From the NCBI GenBank assembly GCA_037042915.1, contig CM073195.1, positions 2,604,001 through 2,668,000 of the forward strand: a DNA stretch of 64,000 nt, in the 5' to 3' direction. The notes under the pieces are model-generated. The model had not been told where the DNA came from. It saw only the letters and a list, made by a program, of their open reading frames with translations, and did no database searches. Positions 58,016 through 64,000 of the stretch are shown here, piece after piece. Numbering within the stretch: position 1 is the first letter of the stretch; the number at the start of each line of letters is the position of its first letter. This DNA is from Auricularia sp. M13 (taxonomy: Eukaryota; Basidiomycota; Agaricomycetes; Auriculariales; Auriculariaceae). The position numbers and the translations under genes are program-made.

Positions 58016-59302
58016 TCATGAGCAACATGCCAGATGATACGCTGCTCGCGGGTGCAGTACAGACCGGTGATGATAGCGGAGAGGTTGTTCTACGAAGTTG
58101 GATGTCTCGCAAACATTGGATATTCTGTAGCCCCTGGAATGCCCAACTGACGAGTGCATCCAGAACAGTATGGACTGTACGATATTTGGGCCTTGCGCAT
58201 CGAGCATTATCGGCGGTGTAACATACGCCGTGGTCCATCCTATGGAACTATGAGTTTAGCCCCCACAGCGAGATAATGTCCTTACGGGCTGAAAATGCAC
58301 CGAACGCCCATTGGTTATATGTGGAAACGACGAAGAAGTGCGAATCATGAAGGTGACAGAAATCGTGCAACTACAAACCCAGTTAGATGGTGCTCAATCG
58401 ACGCAGTACAGTTACTCACCCGAGCCCATAATCTTGTCGCCGACGATACTTTTTGTAAATCTTCTCTTTCCAAAGATGATGGGTTTACGAACTGTGTGAA
58501 GCCATTAGCTATTGGGGCACCGCCATACGGTGCAGCTCACTTGCTGATGCGTAGTGAAGTCCACCATGTCTCTGAATACGAGTCAGCGTTCCGTGGCATC
58601 AAAGTATGCTGCGCACTGACTTGTTCGCAAAGCACCACATCGGGAGGGTCACTGTGACGAGCTTGACATCCGCTAATCTTTGACGTGACCCGTGCGGATG
58701 GCCCCAATTCACGTTGGACCAGCCGCAATGTAATGGCGCTTAACACAAGTCAAAAGCCTCAGAGAGCTCGAACTGAACCGCGTGAAAAGAACACATACCG
58801 TCCCACTCTATGTCAAAGTCGTGCACGGCAATGGTCGGATCCATCCTCCCCATAATAGCGTTGAGTATGTCAAGGATGATATCTACGCACAAACGGATTT
58901 GATGGTCGCGTCTGAAGCTACCCGCTACACCTGGCATAGTTATCAGAATTGCTCTCGAATGCGAGTAGAGACTGCAACTCACATCTTGGTATCCGGAACC
59001 TGTCCTCGTCATCCAGCGTAGGATATATTTCAGGCATGTCTTCAACGTCTGTCAGCGGGGGAACGTCAGTGCGCTCAACGCAGGGCCAGATGAAAACGCC
59101 GACATTGCCTGACATGGGCATCAAACTCCTCCTTCGGAATTGGCTGAATCACCCGAAGATATCGCATGCTACGCGGAACGAGTGGCAGACACATAAGAGT
59201 GCTGTTCGTCTTATCGTCTGGGGGCATTTCTGGGGCTAGTTGATGCAGGGGGACATGGTGAATGCTCATCGCCGCAATAATATCTCGCAAAGACGTGGAC
59301 AT
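58016..59302 (-). CDS. Lineage-specific family protein, copy B
   Basis: Start MSTSLRDIIAAMSIHHVPLH at 59302, then QLAPEMPPDDKTNSTLMCLP, IPKEEFDAHVRQC, DVEDMPEIYPTLDDEDRF, RRDHQIRLCVDIILDILNAI with MGRMDPTIAVHDFDIEWDG, LHCGWSNVNWGHPHGS, DVKLVTVTLPMWCFANK, HDSHFFVVSTYNQWAFGAFS, and the last exon DAQGPNIVQSILFWMHSSVG ending AYHLACCS at 58016. This is the clearest and most complete member and can serve as the type sequence. Function unknown. A CTTTATA box lies about 70 bp upstream. Confidence 0.7.
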
Positions 59303-60292
59303 AGCGGTGTTCAGGCAGGCAGAAAGCCGGGAAGCGATGCAGATGCACGCAGGACGCGCGAGCGAGACCTTTATAGGGTCGCGAAGCGCTGAACACAATA
59401 GCATCCCGCCGACACATCATCCGGAGCCAGTATGAATCAATCGCCCTTGTTTCTGGCATGGTGTTTCCCCGCATTGCACTGAAGGACAGAGGTGACGCAG
59501 AACCGCTGCTGGTGGAAATGCGCAACGCGTTCGCCGCAACTGGCCTGACTCCAGCGTATTCCGACCCAGAGGCATCGCACGAGGTCAGGTAGAATGGCTA
59601 GTCGTGCACGGGGTCCTCGTCGTGTGGTAGACAGGCGTTTGCGCAAGCATGGCCTCGAAGAGCGGGTGGGCGATAATTGCAATCATGGTCGACGTCGACA
59701 GGTATATTGCTTCCGTTCCGCCCAGCTTGAAACCCGGATGCCGCGCTGAACGAAACCCTACTGTAAAGAATAAGTAGAAGGCCAAAAATCCCATTGGAAT
59801 GCTATATACACACAATCATTGGTGACGTCGTAAGCTAGAGGCGGAGGAGGAGCAGAGAATGGGGCAGGCGCAGAAGAACTGAGGCAGAAGTGTCGTCAAT
59901 TATAGACAATGAGTTGCATGTATGAATTGCACGCGAGTCAGTGAGCGAGAAGGAGAACACGGACACAGAGCGCCGGGTGCAGGAGCAGGAGAATCAGTTG
60001 GTACAAATATTTATCGTTGGCATCGAGGTTGAAACTCCAGATAAATTTCCAAGTACTTTTACAACACCATGCAGAGCAAACACACTGTATATATGTCGAT
60101 GCAACGATGGGTCAAACGAGGGTTGGTGGTTATGGTCAGAGCGAGGTATGTACGTATGTACGAGTTATTACATGTGCGGGAGGGGTGTCATCAAAGTTCG
60201 TAAGATAATGTGCAGTGAACAATCTCGAAAGGATGACAACAGTCGAAATGAGGGCGAAAGCAGCATAAGGAAGAAGGAAGATACCGGGGATT
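59303..60292. other. Intergenic, about 1 kb
   Basis: The promoter of copy B plus the 3' flank of the TMEM184-like gene. No further gene is seen. Confidence 0.5.
59369..59375 (-). promoter_or_regulatory. TATA-like box of family copy B
   Basis: TATAAAG on the minus strand, about 67-73 nt before the copy B start, matching the boxes before copies D and E. Confidence 0.55.
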
Positions 60293-62158
60293 TTACATCG
60301 CCTGGCCATAGACGACGCTGTCTCTAGATGGGCGGCTCGAGGCCGGAGCCTGAGCGCCAGCATGGCCCTCCGGGCTCTCAACGCGGCCCCATGGCTGCCC
60401 TTGCGGGGGGTACACGGGCCGCATGGCACTCGGAGGGTGGCTGTATCCCATTTCTACGTCGCCGCGGCGCGGTTGCGACTGCGAGTGCGACGGCGGAGGG
60501 TAGCGCGGAGCTCCGCCGTTCGGCTGTCGCATGGGTATATTTTGCGGCGGGGGCAACTGCGCGCCGCCGTTCTGCTGCGGCTTCCCGTGTAGGCCGAACG
60601 CGTCGCCAAAGTCTGCGCCGTGCGGCTTGCCGGTCTTGGGCGTGCGCTTCCCCGGCTCGTTGCGGGCGTAGCCAAAGAAGAACTTCAACGATGCCCAGAT
60701 CTCTGCGGCGAAATCGGCTGCAGGATAATGTCAGTACCGCAGGCGTTGTGTGAGGAGAGAGACGCCGCACAGAAGTTGATGCTGTCCAAGAGCGCGCGTC
60801 CAGCGCTGGTACGCTCGCCCTTGCTGCGGTATTCGCTGTTCGGATAGGCCCAAGCCATGAGCAGGGCGAAAATGACCATCTCTATCGTTGTCACGAGAGC
60901 GTTTAGGCCGTCGGTGATGTTGGTCACAGTCCAGAATTCGGTCGCCTTAATGATACCGTAGTACTGGAGGATCGAGAAGACTGGAAGAGAGTGTGAGCTA
61001 CGCTCAAGATGCCAGCTAGAACAACTCACCGAATTGCTGGTAGAATGTGAAGAACACAATCAACTAAATGGTGTATGAGCAGCTGCAGGCGCTTCTGTTG
61101 CAAGTAGGAGGGACACACCTTGATACACAGGAACTTGGCAAACGGCCGCCTGCCGTCGAGTTCGGCCTTGGTCAGGGTGTAGAACACCCATAGCCCATAC
61201 AGTGCGATGGAGATGCAGACAAAGTCCACTGCCGAGAGCCAGATGTGGGCGAAATGGGGGCCCAGGACTGCTCGCACAGCACGTCGAAGGCTTCGCAGAT
61301 GATGCCCGCAATGGACGCCAGCGGCCGGACAATCACGTATTGCATGACACTCCACTTGACGGTGTACATAAAGTACGCCTTCGTAGGGCGGTAGCGCCAA
61401 CAGCAGAAGGGCATGGGCAGCGGCTTCTTGTCCTTGCGCTGCAAGGCAGCTTCCGCAGTATTGTCGCTCGCGGTCTCGGCGACATACGAGATAATCAAGA
61501 GCGTAAAGGCGCTGATGGTGAAGGCCTCGTAGACGACCTCTGCGAGCTCGTAGTAGGTGTAGGCTCTGAAGAAGCGGTAGGACAGGAAGCTGATGATGGC
61601 GAATACTGCACGAAGATCAGTCAGTGGCACGCTTCGACGCCGGCGGTTAGCGACGCACTCGGCGGCATGTACAATATGCGGATGCTGTCGGGGCGAGCGT
61701 CAGCGGTGCAACGGGAATGAACGCAGCGGCACAACACACATTTGGCGCTGCTGGTCAGGCACGTGGTAGTTGCTGCAAGGCGTGGTCAGAACGTGCCGCC
61801 GACGCCGCGAAGGTCCTCACCGAGCGTGGCCGAGCACAGTGAAGATAGTGATGAGCACGGTCTGGAGCGCAAGTCAGTGACACGGCGTCGGGCACCAGCG
61901 AAGCGACGCACCAATGCAGCGCAGCCGCCAGAGATGGCCCATCCTATTCTATGCGCGTCCCTACAGCACAATAAGCTTCTGTCTGCGACGCAACGGGCAG
62001 CAGCAGATCGCGTACCAATTCAGAGAGCCCTGAGAAGCGACACTGTCAGTACGCGGAGACGGGAATGGCTCGGAGCAGCTGCGTACATCTTGCCAGAACT
62101 GGGACTGGTCGATGTTGGCGGCATTGGTCTCTGGGCAGGTGGCAGAGGAGTTGGACAT
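60293..62158 (-). CDS. TMEM184 / organic solute transporter alpha-like (DUF300) protein
   Basis: Start MSNSSATCPETNAANIDQSQ at 62158 (an in-frame ATG at 62185 is an alternative), stop at 60293. Several exons encode a seven-helix protein: AHRIGWAISGGCAALTVLIT, NYHVPDQQRQ, IRILYMPPS, FAIISFLSYRFFRAYTYYEL, AFTISAFTLLIISYVAETAS, KKPLPMPFCCWRYRPTKAYF, VKWSVMQYVIVRPLASIAGI, VDFVCISIALYGLWVFYTLT, RRPFAKFLCIKLIVFFTFYQ, TNITDGLNALVTTIEMVIFA then LLMAWAYPNSEY. A long Pro/Gln-rich cytosolic tail follows and ends SRDSVVYGQAM. The PFCCWRYRP and KFLCIK motifs are hallmarks of the Solute_trans_a family. The fungal role is undefined; animal relatives move steroids or act in vesicle traffic. Confidence 0.88.
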
Positions 62159-63347
62159 AGCGCTTGTGGCAGGCGGACTGTACACGCTGGCCTGGGCAGC
62201 AGATTAAGGATGCGGCACTCTTGCCCGGCCCCCGGGCTTGAAATAGGTTGCGATGAGGATGAGCACTGCGGTTGAAATCCCGATCGTTCCAGCTTGGACT
62301 GACTGCGCCCCGTTCTGAGTCGGTCAATCGCCCAATACGCTCCTAATAATCCGAGACACAAACGGGTATTCACTGTTGACTTGGGCCCTGAGACGCTCTG
62401 GATGACGACGGACGCGGTCTCTGAAGGCTGTCGCTGGCCTGTCGAATGCCACTCAGGCGTCAGGCAACTCCACTCTCACAGTTCCACCACCACTCGATTC
62501 CTGACTGCATCCTGCTCCCCTGGCTTGCATTGCCCTTGTTCGACTGGACCCGTCCATGGCTGTCCATATCTCTGAGCCGGAAGACGCTTCGTGGTTTTTT
62601 TTTGTGCCAGTCGGCCGCCGTTACCTGCGTCAATTGCTCTGCGTAATCCGTGCAGTGCTCGCCGACGCTGGCCGATGTACCGACGAGTCTGCGAATCTTC
62701 AGAATCTTTCAAGCTCGGCCTGGCTCGGAGAGTCCCCAACATCAACCGGGTCGATGTCTCCCGATGTTCATAAAACATTTGGAAGACGACTACTTTTTCT
62801 GGTGCCCAAACACGTGCAGCCCTTGTTTTGCAGACAAACTCTTGCTGTCAACTTGCTTTGTCTGAAGACGTGATAAATGGGAGATGGCGCTTCGGAACGC
62901 TTTCGACGTCGAGGAAAGTCTCCGAGCTTTGCGTAAAGACTGAAGACCAATGACCGTTGATTGGACTGGCGCCAGGCCATAGAGCGTGCACATTGGGGGA
63001 TTTTGCGTGCTGAAGGTGATGGCTTTCTCCTGCTTCATGTAGTAGTTCCTTCAACTGGACGGAAAGTCACGGAATTCCTCGCACTTGACGAAAAACCTTT
63101 CCCTAGCGATAGGCTACTTGTACTTTAGTTTTATACGCATCGGCATACAGCTTAATATTAGTCTATTTCCTGTGCTCGCGGGGTCCATGTGCAACTGCCG
63201 GAGTCAAATCGTTGCATCACCGGCAACGAATTTGGCGGGCCGCTTGACTTCCCTTCGACCTCGAGCGTTGTTGTGAGCTCCCCCGCCGTTCCAGGCCCCC
63301 GTTTCCGCCGTCGTCGCCCGCGCGACCGCATTACATTCGTTTACAAG
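62159..63347. other. Divergent intergenic region, about 1.2 kb
   Basis: It separates two divergently transcribed genes. Short frames are unconvincing and no promoter box stands out. Confidence 0.5.
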
Positions 63348-64000
63348 ATGACCTCCCGCCTTTCTTCAAGCTCGTCCGGGCACAAGCGGACATACAATTT
63401 CCAGAAACGCCAAACCGGTGAGTTTTGAGCCCTGAAGCGCCAGAGCCCCTGTACACCCGCAGCAGCAGGTGGCCGTTGTGACTGCATGCTAACTGCCGTG
63501 TACTGTGTGCAGACTGCACGACCGCGACGCTGTACAAGGCGCCGACGGCCGGCCAGGTGATCGACTCGGCCGAGCCGCTGACGGTGTCCTGGGACACGAC
63601 CTGCTTCAACACGAACCCCAGACTGTCGACCTGCGCCTCTACGCGCCCGACATCAGCGACAGCGCCAGGCTCCAGATCTGGAAAGAGGTCCCGTATGCCC
63701 CGGGCAGTTACCAGGTACGCCGAGATGGCCCGTCGCGTGGCTGCTAGTCCGCCCAACTCTGCTGCAGGTCAAGCTGTTCCCTCGCTGGTGGAACGACACC
63801 GAGAAGGTCGAGCTGCGCTTCCTCATCCAGGAATCCGGCAACCCCTTCAGTGGCTACTACGGCCTCGGCCCAAAGTTCACCGCGACCTACACCCCGCGCA
63901 CTGATGGCAAGGTCGACGCTGAGGCTGACATGAGCATCATTGACACTGGATACACTTGGGTCAAGGTGCATTGTCTCCTCAATGTCGATAACCACACTCT
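63348..64000 (+). CDS. Cell-wall-type beta-sandwich protein, 3' end outside the window
   Basis: Exons 63348-63417, 63513-63714 and 63768-63965, then an intron that runs to the window edge. The protein reads MTSRLSSSSSGHKRTYNFQK, RQTDCTTATLYKAPTAGQVI, AEPLTVSWDTTCFNTNPQTV, LRLYAPDISDSARLQIWKEV, YAPGSYQ, KLFPRWWNDTEKVELRFLIQ, GLGPKFTATYTPRTDG. The PTAGQVIDSAEPLTVSWDT and SYQVKLFPRWWN pattern resembles the Kre9/Knh1-type Ser-Thr-rich wall proteins of fungi. The N-terminus lacks a clear signal peptide, so the true start may lie upstream or be obscured by an indel. One C appears missing in the C run at 63616-63619: NPQTVDLRLY is readable only one frame away. Confidence 0.55.

Noticed and set aside
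1-64000. tRNA, rRNA and CRISPR features
   Set aside because: No B-box/cloverleaf pattern, rRNA-like sequence or spaced direct repeats were seen by eye; a tRNAscan or Rfam scan would be decisive.

Overview
The window is fungal nuclear DNA, most likely from an agaricomycete white-rot basidiomycete. Genes are dense and split by many 45-60 nt GT-AG introns with CTNAY-like branch sites. The gene set includes a short-type manganese peroxidase, a GH16 glucanase, a PL14-type lyase, a group III hybrid histidine kinase and several agaricomycete-type membrane proteins. All calls come from reading the translated sequence; no database search was run.

Layout. 1-3.7 kb is gene-poor debris with inverted GTTACTAAC and tandem TGCGCGTC motifs. 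3.8-4.4 kb holds an orphan domain. 6.0-8.2 kb holds one copy of a lineage-specific gene family (copy A) with a companion reading frame just behind it. 8.7-9.2 kb is a secreted cyanovirin-N-homology protein. 10.4-16.5 kb is a 24-exon Nik1-type histidine kinase. 16.9-18.2 kb is PCNA with a large charged insertion. 18.6-24.5 kb is a secreted carbohydrate-active block: a PL14-like lyase, a triplicated lectin-like protein and a GH16 glucanase. 26-31 kb is housekeeping: independent phosphoglycerate mutase, histone H2A.Z and the Hsp70 exchange factor Fes1. 31.7-35 kb has a glycine-rich membrane protein and the manganese peroxidase, followed by a CACTA-type MITE. 36-41 kb has a sulfite oxidase, two convergent Cys-rich membrane proteins and an alkyltransferase-like DNA repair protein. 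41.5-52.4 kb has a PARP-plus-ubiquitin-E2 fusion, a membrane receptor-like protein and phospholipase D. 53-59.3 kb is a tandem array of the same family as copy A, again with the companion frame at its 3' end. 60.3-62.2 kb is a TMEM184/DUF300 transporter-like protein, and the window ends inside a secreted-type gene.

Two patterns run across the window. First, at least nine otherwise well-conserved genes each need a one-base correction in a short homopolymer. In the kinase, lyase, peroxidase and lectin-like genes the summed exon length becomes divisible by three only after that correction. This looks like residual long-read assembly error rather than gene death. Second, the unknown family at 6 kb and 53-59 kb occurs as four complete copies and one truncated copy. 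The tandem copies share a CTTTATA box 60-70 bp before the start codon. Two of the complete copies are followed, about 80 bp after the stop, by a KGKRKA-type frame. This repeated two-part unit is the best candidate here for an undescribed system.
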